Shown here: positions 9,259 through 18,048 of the stretch, piece after piece
Numbering within the stretch: the stretch's first letter is position 1
How the letters are laid out: each line of letters starts with the position of its first letter
DNA from: Muribaculaceae bacterium
GTDB taxonomy: Bacteria > Bacteroidota > Bacteroidia > Bacteroidales > Muribaculaceae
Direction of reading: 5' to 3'
DNA: 33,929 bases
Assembly (NCBI GenBank): GCA_017555085.1
Contig: JAFZHD010000035.1
Span: 1-33,929, forward strand
Notes under the pieces: model-generated
Told to the model about the DNA's origin: nothing
Database searches by the model: none
Seen by the model: the letters and a program-made list of their open reading frames with translations, nothing else
Program-made: the position numbers and the translations under genes

Positions 9259-10134
9259 CTATTGACTGCCGAGAACAAGCAATATCAAACCGAGCAACAA
9301 TATCGACAAATCAATGATTTTGAGTTTGACATTCTTCTCTCGCAAAATTGTCACGCCAAAAACAAACGACACCATTATGCTGCCGCGTCTAATCATTGAC
9401 ACAACGGCAATCATTGAACCGTCTAACGACAACGAATAGAAATAGGCAATATCGGCAATAGTGAGAAACAATGCGATTCCGGGGATTGTCCACCGCCACT
9501 TAAACGGTGTGTGGTCCTTGCCCGTGCGTTTTATTATCGCAATTGTAGCGCCCATAATCACAAGTTGGTAAAACGAGTACCATGCCTGCACTTGCAACGG
9601 GTCATAGATTTTGAGCAGATATTTGTCATAAAGTCCGCTAACCGCCCCCATTATCATTGCTCCAAAGGTCATCAGCAACCATTTGTTGCCCTTGACCGAA
9701 AAGCCCTCTTTACTGCCAATGCGACTGATGAGATAGAGCGATGCCATACCCAACAATACACCGCACCATTGCAATACATTTAGTCGCTCGCCAAATATGA
9801 GCATTGCACCCAACAGCACCATAACCGGTCGTGTGGCATTAATGGGCCCCGCAATAGTAAGCGGCATGTGTTTCAGCCCGAAATAGCCCAACAACCACGA
9901 CGACAGCACGATGAGTGACTTGACAATAATTGCGCCATGTCCCTTGATTGTGTCACCAAGGCCAACACTGCCCTCTGCAAGCAAACCGATAATGACCGGC
10001 GACATGAGTAACGAGCCAAACAGAGTGTTCAGAAACAACACCGTCAGCACATTATTGCCGTTTAACGACAGTTTCTTGAAAATATCATATACCCCGAGAC
10101 ACACAGCCGAGGCTATCGCAAGCAATATCCACAT
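9259..10134 (-). CDS. EamA/DMT-superfamily transporter
   Basis: This 291-aa protein consists almost entirely of hydrophobic segments, about ten, arranged as two repeated five-helix EamA halves (roughly 1-137 and 150-290). It starts MWILLAIASAVCLGVYDIFKK, typical of drug/metabolite transporter permeases. The midpoint features GPINATRPVMVLLGAMLIFGERL and LREKNVKLKIIDLSILLLGL match EamA ends of repeats. Members move small metabolites (amino acids, nucleotides, sugars) across the inner membrane; the substrate here is unknown. The gene stands alone, with a -7-like TAACTTTG at 10158-10165 on the minus strand. A weak hairpin at 9222-9239 past its 3' end lacks a T run. Confidence 0.88.
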   Translation of the reverse strand: MWILLAIASAVCLGVYDIFKKLSLNGNNVLTVLFLNTLFGSLLMSPVIIGLLAEGSVGLGDTIKGHGAIIVKSLIVLSSWLLGYFGLKHMPLTIAGPINATRPVMVLLGAMLIFGERLNVLQWCGVLLGMASLYLISRIGSKEGFSVKGNKWLLMTFGAMIMGAVSGLYDKYLLKIYDPLQVQAWYSFYQLVIMGATIAIIKRTGKDHTPFKWRWTIPGIALFLTIADIAYFYSLSLDGSMIAVVSMIRRGSIMVSFVFGVTILREKNVKLKIIDLSILLLGLILLVLGSQ

Positions 10135-10157
10135 ATATAATATAGTATTTGAGCCTG

Positions 10158-10165
10158 CAAAGTTA
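10158..10165 (-). promoter_or_regulatory. Putative -7 element of the EamA transporter gene
   Basis: On the minus strand this is TAACTTTG, a full match to TAnnTTTG, 24 nt upstream of the start codon. The -33 box is not clear. Confidence 0.55.
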
Positions 10166-10225
10166 GCAATTTTAGCCTAAACTATACAACGCAGCCACAC
10201 AATAACATCTGCCAGCAAGATATTG

Positions 10226-10492
10226 TAAGGGAATTATAACTTTGTTGGCACATAGTTTATCCTAAACCCCTCCGGGGCTTCGCCCCACCTCCCCTATTTT
10301 TTGCTACGCAAAAAGCAGTGGAGGACTTGCTAGCACACATCCCCAGTGCTTCCTAGGCCATAATGTTGTCAAGTGTCCCTCTGCCACGAAGTGGATAGGG
10401 GGACGAGAACGAGCTCACGAGTTCGGAGGGGGTGAGGATTTGATAATAAGCTTGTTATACCAATAATTGTGCCAACAAGTATATAATTCCCT
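10226..10492. repeat. MITE-like element with imperfect terminal inverted repeats
   Basis: The arms 10228-10252 and 10468-10492 are inverted copies: AGGGAATTATA at the outer end and GTTGGCACA at the inner end, separated by a short variable stretch. Inside are further hairpins: GGGG/CCCC at 10274-10286, and CCTCC/GGAGG (10288-10324) enclosing TTTTTGC-tac-GCAAAAA. No credible ORF is present. The size (267 bp), terminal repeats and lack of coding potential resemble a non-autonomous mobile element, but I see no clear target-site duplication and no second copy in the window. Confidence 0.5.
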
Positions 10493-10500
10493 ATTATAAA

Positions 10501-10532
10501 ACGAAAGCGAGGCCCGGTATTCCGAGCCTCGC
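10501..10532 (-). terminator. Terminator of the susCD transcript
   Basis: On the minus strand GCGAGGC and GCCTCGC pair around a 12-nt loop and are followed by a broken T run (TTTCGTTTT). It lies 37 nt past the susD stop. Confidence 0.75.
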
Positions 10533-10568
10533 CTATTAGGGATTTATTCAATTAGTGTTGAATAGTTA

Positions 10569-12371
10569 TTATTTCCAAAGTTCGTTTTGTTCCAAGTTCT
10601 CGTTCAAAGTGATTTGACCAGAAGGAATTGGATAGAGATATTGACGAGCTTCGTAGATACGAGTTTTACCTTTAGAAGCATTCATATATGTACCATTGTT
10701 TGCAGGCACACTGATTAATGAAATTCGTTTTGCTTCTTCTACTTTTTCATTATATGCTTTAGCATCTGCATTGTATTTTTCAACATAGTCGAAATATTGA
10801 GAAATATTCGCACCGAGAATGATGTCTGAATTTTTCTGAGTATCAAGTTTGTCTAATTGATGCCAACGCACCAAGTCCCAATAACGGAACCAGTTGTCAA
10901 ACATCAATTCACAACGACGGCAACGACGAACTTCCCAAATAATGTCGCTTACGCCACAAGTATTAGCGGGGTCAGAGAAACCAACAGCGGCTTTAAGAGC
11001 GGGAAGACCAGCGCGAGCATAAAGTTTGTTGATTGAAGCATCGAGGTCAGTATCTGTGATAGTGCCGAGCTCAGCTTTTGCTTCAGCGAAGTTACAGTAA
11101 ATAACTGCCAACCAGAACAAAGGAGCTTGAGTGTAAGCCTTGTTATTATTTACACGGTTATCAATAGGTAATGTAACGTTGTCGTATTTGCAAACACCAT
11201 AACCAGTAGAAGAAGTCATGTCCATAGCGCCAGCACGTGTCCAACCCATACCTTCAAAATATATCACAGGGTCAATAGTTTTAGCCAAACGACCGTCACG
11301 CACATCTAACAGATTTTGAATTTCATAAGCTTCGGCTTTCTTTGGCTTGCCTTCCTCATCTACACCAGGATATTCAATTGTAGCCACATCACTTGCATCT
11401 AATGTAGTAAGAGCTTTGGGTTTACCATCTTTAAAAAGATATGCATCAAATGCATCTTTTGTCATACCGTTAATCTGAGTAGAAGAACAAGTATAAGAAA
11501 CCAAAGAGTGGTAGAAAATGTTGTTTTGATAAGGCTTGTAGAAAATGATTTCTTTGTTGCCTGAAAGGTCTGTTGAGTTGTAAGTAGCTTGATAGTCTTC
11601 GCCAAGTGAATATTTGGGCATTACAGCTTCACAAGCGTCAACACATTCTTCCAAGAAAGCAGCTGCACGTTCTGCATTGGGAGCTTTACCGTTTTCTGCT
11701 ACTGTGCGGTATTTGCAATAAGTACCTTCAAACAAGCAGATATCAGCTTTCATTGCGTTAGCAAGATCTTTACTCCAAGTGATTTTTGAACCGCCATTGA
11801 TGTTGAGACAAGCAAAGTTGAGGTCAGCAAGAACTTGGTCCATCACATAGTCACGGTCATCGCGTGCGCCATAAATAGTTTCGGGTTTACCGGGGTCAGC
11901 AACTACGGGAATCCAGGGAACATCGCCATACATGCGAACCAATTGATAGTATTGCCAAGCACGATTCAAACGAGCAACACCTTCATAGTGTTTTCTTTCA
12001 GTTTCTGAAAGAGTTGAAGTTTGCATGTTTGTGATGATGTAGTTCGCACGACGAATTTCTTCGAAGGGTGAGCTCCAGTTGCCTGAGCTAGCAGGAACTG
12101 CAGTGTTTGCCCATGTTGCAAAAGAGCCACCTGCTTGGTCATCACTCAACGTTTTGAAATAGAACCAACCTGTAACAGTGCCATTACCATAACCAGTATA
12201 GTTATTGTAGAAAGCATTACATTGGTTCTCTACGTTAGCAGCATTGTTCCAATATTGAGGACTGTTTGTTTGTTCATCCAACGGATAACGGTTGTCTTCA
12301 ATAAAGTCATCGCAACTCGCAAGGGTAGTAACCGCCAATGCGACTGCACAATATTTAAATAGATTTTTCAT
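10569..12371 (-). CDS. susD: SusD/RagB-family nutrient-binding outer-membrane lipoprotein
   Basis: This 600-aa surface lipoprotein has a signal peptide ending in a lipobox (TLASC, Cys20). The acidic DDFIED directly after the cysteine resembles the Bacteroidetes lipoprotein export signal. The family layout follows: N-terminal helical TPR-like region (NNAANVENQCNAFYNNY, RRANYIITNM, ARLNRAWQYYQLVRMYGDVP), then the RagB/SusD C-terminal part with WEVRRCRRCELMFDNWFRYWDLVRW and an end of LYPIPSGQITLNENLEQNELWK. SusD proteins cap the SusC channel and bind glycans or peptides before import. It lies 22 nt downstream of susC and shares its transcript. No glycosidase, sulfatase or sensor gene accompanies the pair, so the substrate cannot be guessed from context. 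Codons favour GCT/GGT/GTT, as in the ribosomal genes here. Confidence 0.96.
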   Translation of the reverse strand: MKNLFKYCAVALAVTTLASCDDFIEDNRYPLDEQTNSPQYWNNAANVENQCNAFYNNYTGYGNGTVTGWFYFKTLSDDQAGGSFATWANTAVPASSGNWSSPFEEIRRANYIITNMQTSTLSETERKHYEGVARLNRAWQYYQLVRMYGDVPWIPVVADPGKPETIYGARDDRDYVMDQVLADLNFACLNINGGSKITWSKDLANAMKADICLFEGTYCKYRTVAENGKAPNAERAAAFLEECVDACEAVMPKYSLGEDYQATYNSTDLSGNKEIIFYKPYQNNIFYHSLVSYTCSSTQINGMTKDAFDAYLFKDGKPKALTTLDASDVATIEYPGVDEEGKPKKAEAYEIQNLLDVRDGRLAKTIDPVIYFEGMGWTRAGAMDMTSSTGYGVCKYDNVTLPIDNRVNNNKAYTQAPLFWLAVIYCNFAEAKAELGTITDTDLDASINKLYARAGLPALKAAVGFSDPANTCGVSDIIWEVRRCRRCELMFDNWFRYWDLVRWHQLDKLDTQKNSDIILGANISQYFDYVEKYNADAKAYNEKVEEAKRISLISVPANNGTYMNASKGKTRIYEARQYLYPIPSGQITLNENLEQNELWK

Positions 12372-12393
12372 TGTCTTTCTAATTTAGAGGTTA

Positions 12394-15300
12394 TTAGAAT
12401 GTTACTTGGAGACCGCAAGAGAATGTCTTCGCGATAGGAGTTGTACGACCCCAAGAGTTACCTGAACCAGCATTCATTTCAGGGTCAAGAGGAAGACCTT
12501 TGTTACCACGGTAAGGAGTAGCAATGTTATCAGCGCTGAAGTAAACGCGAGCTTTTTCGATATAAGCTTTGCGAGTCCACACTTGAGGAACTGTGTAACC
12601 AAATGTGATATTCTTCAAGCGAAGATATGACATATCAACCAAATAACGAGTTTGAGGATAGAAGTTGTTTATACCGCTATATTTGTCTAAGCCAGGAACT
12701 TTACTTTCACCTTCGTTACCAGGATACATACAAGGATATGTATTGTTTTGGTTTACTTCGTAGCCAGTGATTTTACCGTCAGCATCGAAAATCATCTTGT
12801 TGTATGATTCCATGTGGTCGTAAGTACCGTCAGCACCACGCATCAAAGGCATCACGAATGCAGAAGTTGTCCACATTTCACGTTTACCAACACCTTGGAA
12901 ATAGAGGTCGAGGTCAAAGCCTTTCCAGTCACCACCAATGTGGAAGCTGTATTGATAACGAGGTTGAGTGTTACCGATAACTTTCAAGTCACCATGGTCG
13001 TCAGCAGTACCTTTACCGCCGTCGATTACGCCGTCAGCTTTGAGGTCTTTAAACTTAATGTCACCAGGGCCATATACGAATGTCCCATTTTGAAGTCCTG
13101 TTTGATCTGCTACACCCTCTTTGTAAATCCAGTTGCCATTAGCATCTTTACCAGCGAAGTCGTCTTCAGTGAAGTAACGATCTGTTTCGAAGCCCCAGAT
13201 GTCACCGTAGTTAGAACCGCTATAGTGACCGCTGAGAATGCGTGTTGGGTTATTCCATTCTGTTACTTTTGTAGTATAGTCAGAAACGATTGCGTTTACA
13301 TAGAAGTTTACTTGACCGATGCGTTGGTTGTAGTTAGCTGAAACTTCCCAACCACGTGAACGAAGAGAACCGGCATTTGTCAAAGGAGCAGTTGCACCAA
13401 GAACATCGGGAAGAGCTACACCATAAGCAATCATGTCTTTAGTATCACGTTGGAACCAGTCAAAACCTACTGTAAGAGAGTTGTTCAAGAAACCGAGGTC
13501 GATACCTACGTCAAGTGTGCGAACGCGTTCCCATGAGAGGTCAGAAGAAACCAATTCGGGCATGTAAGCACCAGCAATTTTGTTCTTACCGTCTGTCCAG
13601 TACATGCTACCTGCTGGAATTGAGCTGATAGTGGGGATAAATGAGTAAGAACCGATGTTATCGTTACCTACTTCACCCCAAGAGAAACGAAGTTTACCAT
13701 TGTTAACAATGTCACGGATGGGTTCGAAGTAAGCTTCTTCTGAGAAGCGATAACCAGCCGACATTGAGGGGAAGAAGCCCCATTGTTTATCCAAGGGGAA
13801 TTTAGAAGAAGAGTCATAGCGACCGTTTACTTCCAACAAGTAGATACCTTTGTAGTCATAGTTGATACGACCGAAGAAACCTGCAGTTGCCCAGTGTGAA
13901 GCTTCTGAAGTTACAGTTTGAGTACCTGTAGCAAGGTTCAATTCGGGAAGGTTGTTGTCGTTAAGGATAGTGCGTTTAGCATTGAAATAACGATTTTGTT
14001 CTTGGTCAGCAGTGAAACCGGCCATAACCTTCAAGTTGTGAGATTTGTTGAATGATTTTTCGTATGTTGCGAATACGTTAGTTGTCCAACGAGAAATCTT
14101 TGTGTTAGTTTGAGTTTGGTAAGTTGAGCTTTGAGAAACTGCATAAGAAGGAGCAGAAATGTTACCACCCCAAGTAGGCCAGCAATAAACGGGGAGATAG
14201 TGATATTCGTTGTTGCGGTTTGTCAAGTCATAAGTGAAGTCAGCTTGCAAGTTCAAACCTTTGATGATTTCGGCGTTCAAGTAACCATTCAAGCGAGTGA
14301 ATGTAGTAACGTCGTGGTCATTACCAGCTTGTTTGCGATAAGCGATATCATTACGAGCATCAACTTTGTTACCATTAGCGTCAACCATATAGCCATAAGG
14401 ACCGAAATAAGAACCCCAACGCCACATATATGTATATGTGTTACGGCCCACATTAGGCATGTCATATTCTTTGTTTGTGAAATTGAAACGGAAACCAGCG
14501 TCCAACCAGTCAGTCAAAGCAACGTTGAAGTTAGCATTGATGTTGTAACGTTTCAATTTATCGGGATTAACCTTCATGAGGCCTTCTTTTTCGTTGTAAC
14601 CAAATGCTACGTGGTAGTTAGCACGGCCAGTTGAACCAGAAGCGCTCACGTTGTGTGATTGTGCAGGAGCAGTTTGGAACATGATGTTTTGAACATCCCA
14701 GTCTGCATAATACATTGCGCCTGTACCATTGGGGTCAACATAGTAGTCACCTACATTGTCCCAGCTTTCGAATGGGCGCATTTCGCGGTAACCAGCTTTT
14801 TTGCCACCGTTTTGTTCATACCAAGCTTCAGCATAGGGAAGCATAGTGTCGAGGTACATACCAAACAATTCACTTGGGAGACCGGCACGAGTATTAGCTT
14901 GGATAAGTGCGCGGAGCTGATTGGGCACTGAGCTATATTCGGGGAGGTATGAAGCTTGGCTCCAAGAGAAGTTGTTTGAATATTTGATAGAAACACGGTC
15001 AGATTCTTTAGCTGTTTTAGTCTTAACCATGATTACACCACCTGCCGCACGAGTACCATAGATTGAAGAAGAAGCAGCATCTTTCAATACTGAGATATCT
15101 TCAATATCTTCGGGGTTGAGGAATGACATGTCGTCCATGGGAACACCGTCAACAACATAAAGAGGTTTCAATGTAGCGTTGATAGAACCTACACCACGAA
15201 TTTCTACTTTGGGTGTACCGTTGATATCACCGTTTGAGTTAGTAATTGTAAGACCGGGAACAGCACCTTGAAGAGCTTTCATCACGTCGGTTTGGGGACG

Positions 15301-15720
15301 ACCTTCCATGACTTTTTCTACATCAATAGTTGACACAGCACCTGTCAAGTTAACTTTTTTCTGAGTACCATAACCTACGATAACAACTTCGTCGAGAAGA
15401 GCATCAACAGGAGTAAGAGTGAAAACCATGCCTTGTGCAGCAGTTGCTTCGGCTGTGTGGTAGCCGATGAAACTAACTTTGAGCATAGTACCAGGCTTAA
15501 CTTTAACGCTGAACTTACCGTCAATGTCGGTAGCAGCACCGTTTCGAGCATTGCCTTTTTCAAATACGCTGGCGCCGATAACGGGGTCACCATTTTCGTC
15601 AACGACTGTACCAGTAATAGTACTTACAGTCTGTTGGCTTGCCTGAGGTTCAGGATTTGCGTACGCTGTGATAGGCATACCGCAAGCCAACAACAGGGTT
15701 AGAAACAGATGTTTTCTCAT
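12394..15720 (-). CDS. susC: SusC/RagA-family TonB-linked outer-membrane transporter
   Basis: This 1108-aa protein begins with a signal peptide (to about residue 21), then a carboxypeptidase-D-regulatory-like beta-sandwich domain (ITGTVVDENGDPVIGASVFE and FIGYHTAEA, about 34-110). Next come the SusC signature DEVVIVGYGTQKK and a plug domain (residues about 112-240, with ALQGAVPGLTITNSNGD, DGVPMDDMSFLNP, and VLKDAASSSIYGTRAAGGVIMVKTK shortened here in description). A long beta-barrel follows, ending in the aromatic-terminated FSCGLQVTF. It imports large ligands across the outer membrane with energy from TonB/ExbBD, together with the SusD lid. Its promoter lies about 240 nt upstream, leaving a long structured leader. 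The T-ending codon bias resembles that of the ribosomal genes and differs from C-ending neighbours such as tamB, suggesting high expression. Confidence 0.96.
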   Translation of the reverse strand: MRKHLFLTLLLACGMPITAYANPEPQASQQTVSTITGTVVDENGDPVIGASVFEKGNARNGAATDIDGKFSVKVKPGTMLKVSFIGYHTAEATAAQGMVFTLTPVDALLDEVVIVGYGTQKKVNLTGAVSTIDVEKVMEGRPQTDVMKALQGAVPGLTITNSNGDINGTPKVEIRGVGSINATLKPLYVVDGVPMDDMSFLNPEDIEDISVLKDAASSSIYGTRAAGGVIMVKTKTAKESDRVSIKYSNNFSWSQASYLPEYSSVPNQLRALIQANTRAGLPSELFGMYLDTMLPYAEAWYEQNGGKKAGYREMRPFESWDNVGDYYVDPNGTGAMYYADWDVQNIMFQTAPAQSHNVSASGSTGRANYHVAFGYNEKEGLMKVNPDKLKRYNINANFNVALTDWLDAGFRFNFTNKEYDMPNVGRNTYTYMWRWGSYFGPYGYMVDANGNKVDARNDIAYRKQAGNDHDVTTFTRLNGYLNAEIIKGLNLQADFTYDLTNRNNEYHYLPVYCWPTWGGNISAPSYAVSQSSTYQTQTNTKISRWTTNVFATYEKSFNKSHNLKVMAGFTADQEQNRYFNAKRTILNDNNLPELNLATGTQTVTSEASHWATAGFFGRINYDYKGIYLLEVNGRYDSSSKFPLDKQWGFFPSMSAGYRFSEEAYFEPIRDIVNNGKLRFSWGEVGNDNIGSYSFIPTISSIPAGSMYWTDGKNKIAGAYMPELVSSDLSWERVRTLDVGIDLGFLNNSLTVGFDWFQRDTKDMIAYGVALPDVLGATAPLTNAGSLRSRGWEVSANYNQRIGQVNFYVNAIVSDYTTKVTEWNNPTRILSGHYSGSNYGDIWGFETDRYFTEDDFAGKDANGNWIYKEGVADQTGLQNGTFVYGPGDIKFKDLKADGVIDGGKGTADDHGDLKVIGNTQPRYQYSFHIGGDWKGFDLDLYFQGVGKREMWTTSAFVMPLMRGADGTYDHMESYNKMIFDADGKITGYEVNQNNTYPCMYPGNEGESKVPGLDKYSGINNFYPQTRYLVDMSYLRLKNITFGYTVPQVWTRKAYIEKARVYFSADNIATPYRGNKGLPLDPEMNAGSGNSWGRTTPIAKTFSCGLQVTF

Positions 15721-15957
15721 AAATAAAATAGTGTTTGATTACTAATTATGTCACTGAGAAATGACAATGGTTAAATGTTTTATGTTAATAGAATAAATCC
15801 TTCAACGGGAATTGATAACGCCAGAACGGCATTACATGTTATGCGATTTCGCTTCCGGGCATTAGCCCTATGGGAAGCCGCTGGTGTCATGGTCGTGCAT
15901 AGATTTAATGTATTTAATTTAAAGTATAGTCTAAACCTTAATATAGTTTATCAGTTG
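15721..15957 (-). promoter_or_regulatory. Long structured 5' leader of susC
   Basis: The predicted transcript start near 15951 leaves about 230 untranslated nt before the susC ATG. The leader contains a compound hairpin at 15851-15878: outer stem GCTTCC/GGAAGC and inner GGGC-atta-GCCC, with the tatg bulge between them. A second hairpin TAATGCC/GGCGTTA with a 5-nt loop lies near 15818-15836. No small ORF with good support was seen. Regulatory function is inferred from length and structure; it matches no riboswitch class that I recognise. Confidence 0.45.
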
Positions 15958-15987
15958 CAAATTTAGGTAATTTTAAACAAATCGCAA
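15958..15987 (-). promoter_or_regulatory. Promoter of susC-susD
   Basis: On the minus strand a TTG -33 core (15985-15987), a 19-nt spacer and TAAATTTG (15958-15965) fit the Bacteroidetes consensus. It lies about 240 nt from the susC start codon. Confidence 0.65.
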
Positions 15988-16283
15988 GTTTTATTACAAA
16001 AAAAATCATTACTAATAATAAAATTTATTCTCGCCATTTTAACACTTCCACCGTCCTATTTCATATCCTTCTCATTTTCAATAAAATACACCCACAACAG
16101 TCAGACCTTACAAATCATAATAATTTTCAGTCATCGACAAAATTTAGGCAAACATAAATAACCGCATCCAAAACGCCCAAACAACCAGTCGCCACGGGCC
16201 TAACAAAGCATTTATACTCATTATTTTAGGACAATCGTCACATTCAGTTTTTACACATTATATGTTATATGAATTAAAAACAT

Positions 16284-16291
16284 TAACTTTG
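16284..16291 (+). promoter_or_regulatory. Putative -7 element of tsaD
   Basis: TAACTTTG matches TAnnTTTG exactly, 33 nt before the tsaD ATG. No clear TTTG -33 box is seen. The stretch between this and the susC promoter (about 15990-16280) is AT-rich and holds nothing else that I can support. Confidence 0.55.
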
Positions 16292-16324
16292 CACCAAAAT
16301 AACGACACTATACACATATAATAT

Positions 16325-17341
16325 ATGAGCATCACAATTCTCGGAATAGAATCGTCGTGCGACGATACCTCGGCAGCAATCATCAAAGACGGCATTTTGA
16401 TGTCAAATGTTATCGCCGGACAAAAAGTCCACGAAGAATATGGCGGCGTAGTGCCCGAACTCGCATCTCGCGCCCATCAGCAAAACATCGTCCCCGTGGT
16501 TGACACCGCCATCAAGCGTGCCGGCATCACCAAAAACGACATCGATGCCATCGCATTCACCCGCGGACCGGGATTGTTGGGTTCATTGTTAGTGGGCACA
16601 TCGTTTGCCAAAGGACTTTCGCTCGGCCTGAACATTCCGTTGGTCGATGTCAACCACTTGCACGGACATGTGTTGTCACACTTCATTCGCCAACAAGCCG
16701 ATGACGAAGTGCCCGAATATCCGTTCTTATGCTTGCTCATTTCGGGAGGCAACTCACAGATTATCCTCGTCAAGAATTACAACGAAATGGAAGTGCTCGG
16801 CCAAACCATCGACGACGCCGCCGGCGAAGCATTTGACAAGTGTGCCAAAGTGATGGGACTCCCCTATCCCGGCGGCCCGCACATCGACCGCCTTGCCGCA
16901 CAAGGCGATGCCACTCGCTTCAAATTCTCAAAGCCCCATATCCCCGGTCTCGATTACAGTTTCAGCGGACTTAAAACATCGTTCCTCTACACACTGCGCG
17001 ATGCCAAAAAGACCGACCCCGACTTCGTTGAAAAAAACATTGCCGACATTGCCGCATCATTGCAACGCACCATCATCGAAATACTCCTTGACAAACTGCG
17101 CAAAGCCGTTGACATCACAGGCGTGAAACAGGTGGCAATAGGCGGTGGCGTATCGGCTAATTCGGGCGTTCGCCAAGCAGTTGCCGACTTCTGCGCAAGC
17201 CGCGGCATCAAAGCATTCATTCCCGAACGCGTATTCACCACCGACAACGCAGCCATGGTTGCCATTGCCGGTTACTATAAATATCTCGACAAACAATTCT
17301 GCGACCTTGACGAAGTCCCCTTCGCCCGCGTCAGCATCTAA
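16325..17341 (+). CDS. tsaD: tRNA N6-adenosine threonylcarbamoyltransferase TsaD
   Basis: This 338-aa protein has the standard TsaD length and ASKHA-fold motifs: GIESSCDDTSAA at the N-terminus, EYGGVVPELASRAH, the metal-binding HLHGH (His residues near 111 and 115), the nucleotide-binding ISGGNSQI, DDAAGEAFDKCAK, and GGVSANSGVR near residue 275. It transfers the threonylcarbamoyl group from TC-AMP to A37 of ANN-decoding tRNAs, working with TsaB and TsaE, neither of which is encoded here. The gene is divergent from susC and starts behind a TAACTTTG element. No further gene follows it in an operon; the RAYT cassette begins 140 nt after its stop. Confidence 0.97.
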   Translation: MSITILGIESSCDDTSAAIIKDGILMSNVIAGQKVHEEYGGVVPELASRAHQQNIVPVVDTAIKRAGITKNDIDAIAFTRGPGLLGSLLVGTSFAKGLSLGLNIPLVDVNHLHGHVLSHFIRQQADDEVPEYPFLCLLISGGNSQIILVKNYNEMEVLGQTIDDAAGEAFDKCAKVMGLPYPGGPHIDRLAAQGDATRFKFSKPHIPGLDYSFSGLKTSFLYTLRDAKKTDPDFVEKNIADIAASLQRTIIEILLDKLRKAVDITGVKQVAIGGGVSANSGVRQAVADFCASRGIKAFIPERVFTTDNAAMVAIAGYYKYLDKQFCDLDEVPFARVSI

Positions 17342-17459
17342 CAACCATGCTACAAAGGTTGCATTAGAAAACACTGCGCAGTAGCAACGCAATCGGACCG
17401 GCATGTCGCTAATATACCGCGAAACTGCAAAATGGAATTAGACACCTAATTGTTTATTT

Positions 17460-17472
17460 ACCGCAAAGCGGT
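17460..17472. repeat. Short perfect hairpin near the RAYT cassette
   Basis: ACCGC-AAA-GCGGT is a 5-bp stem with a 3-nt loop. It is one of four such mini-hairpins around the transposase gene; the others are 17543-17555, 18014-18026 and 18092-18108. Confidence 0.6.
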
Positions 17473-17480
17473 TATACAAC

Positions 17481-17517
17481 AGGAAGCCCCATAATGAAGC
17501 ATCGCGAAATTATGGGG
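17481..17517 (+). repeat. Left REP-like palindromic unit of the RAYT cassette
   Basis: This 37-nt unit begins with AGGAAG and then forms a hairpin of CCCCATAAT and ATTATGGGG with the intervening sequence GAAGCATCGCGAA. It is an exact inverted copy of 18049-18085. A GGAAG foot just 5' of the hairpin recalls the conserved tetranucleotide of REP elements recognised by RAYT transposases. Confidence 0.8.
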
Positions 17518-17571
17518 AACAATATGATTAATTAATGAATATATGTCGAAGACATTTCACAGCCTGACACC

Positions 17572-18009
17572 ATGAGCTATGTAATACAACTTGTGCATAT
17601 TGTCATCAACACCAAAAACCGCAAGATGACAATCACTCCCGAGCACAAACAAGACCTATACCGATACATTTGGGGTATCATAAAAAACCGCGACTGCCGA
17701 TTGTATCGCATAAACGGAATAGGCAATCATTTGCACATGCTCGTCGGGTTGCACCAATCGGTTAGCGTCATGGAAATTGTGAGAGACATAAAACGAAGTT
17801 CAAGTTTGTGGGCAAAGGACAATAGCAAATTCCCATCATTTGAAGGTTGGCAAAAAGAATATGCTGCATTTAGCGTTTCGTGGAAAGACAAGGACAGCGT
17901 TATTTCATATATCCGGAACCAAGAGGAGCACCATAACACCGCAACTTTTGACGAAGAACATCGGCAATTGTTATCAGAGCACGAGATTGATGAATACAAC
18001 CCGCAATAA
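17572..18009 (+). CDS. REP-associated / IS200-like Y1 tyrosine transposase (RAYT)
   Basis: This 145-aa protein has the Y1 HUH transposase fold of the IS200/TnpA superfamily. The HUH motif is NHLHMLVGL (near residues 59-67) and the candidate nucleophile tyrosine is in YIRNQEEHH (near residue 114). Other matches are HIVINTKNRKMTI near the start and YIWGIIKNRDC. The gene sits between two inverted 37-nt palindromic REP-like units (17481-17517 and 18049-18085), the standard layout of a domesticated RAYT. No accessory tnpB/IscB gene is present. RAYTs cut and rejoin single-stranded REP hairpins and are usually single-copy and vertically inherited rather than active insertion sequences. An ordinary small IS200-like element is the alternative. 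The fold is firm; RAYT status rests on the flanking repeats. Confidence 0.87.
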   Translation: MSYVIQLVHIVINTKNRKMTITPEHKQDLYRYIWGIIKNRDCRLYRINGIGNHLHMLVGLHQSVSVMEIVRDIKRSSSLWAKDNSKFPSFEGWQKEYAAFSVSWKDKDSVISYIRNQEEHHNTATFDEEHRQLLSEHEIDEYNPQ

Positions 18010-18048
18010 TGAAACCTCCTCGAGGTATCCGCAACGCCCGTCCATTTA

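Noticed and set aside
10369..10551. 60-aa minus-strand frame over the MITE-like element
   Set aside because: It crosses the right inverted-repeat arm and the susCD terminator, so it is structural DNA rather than a gene.
12814..13341. 175-aa plus-strand frame opposite susC
   Set aside because: It arises from codon bias of the susC reading frame; valine- and threonine-rich low-information sequence without a domain.
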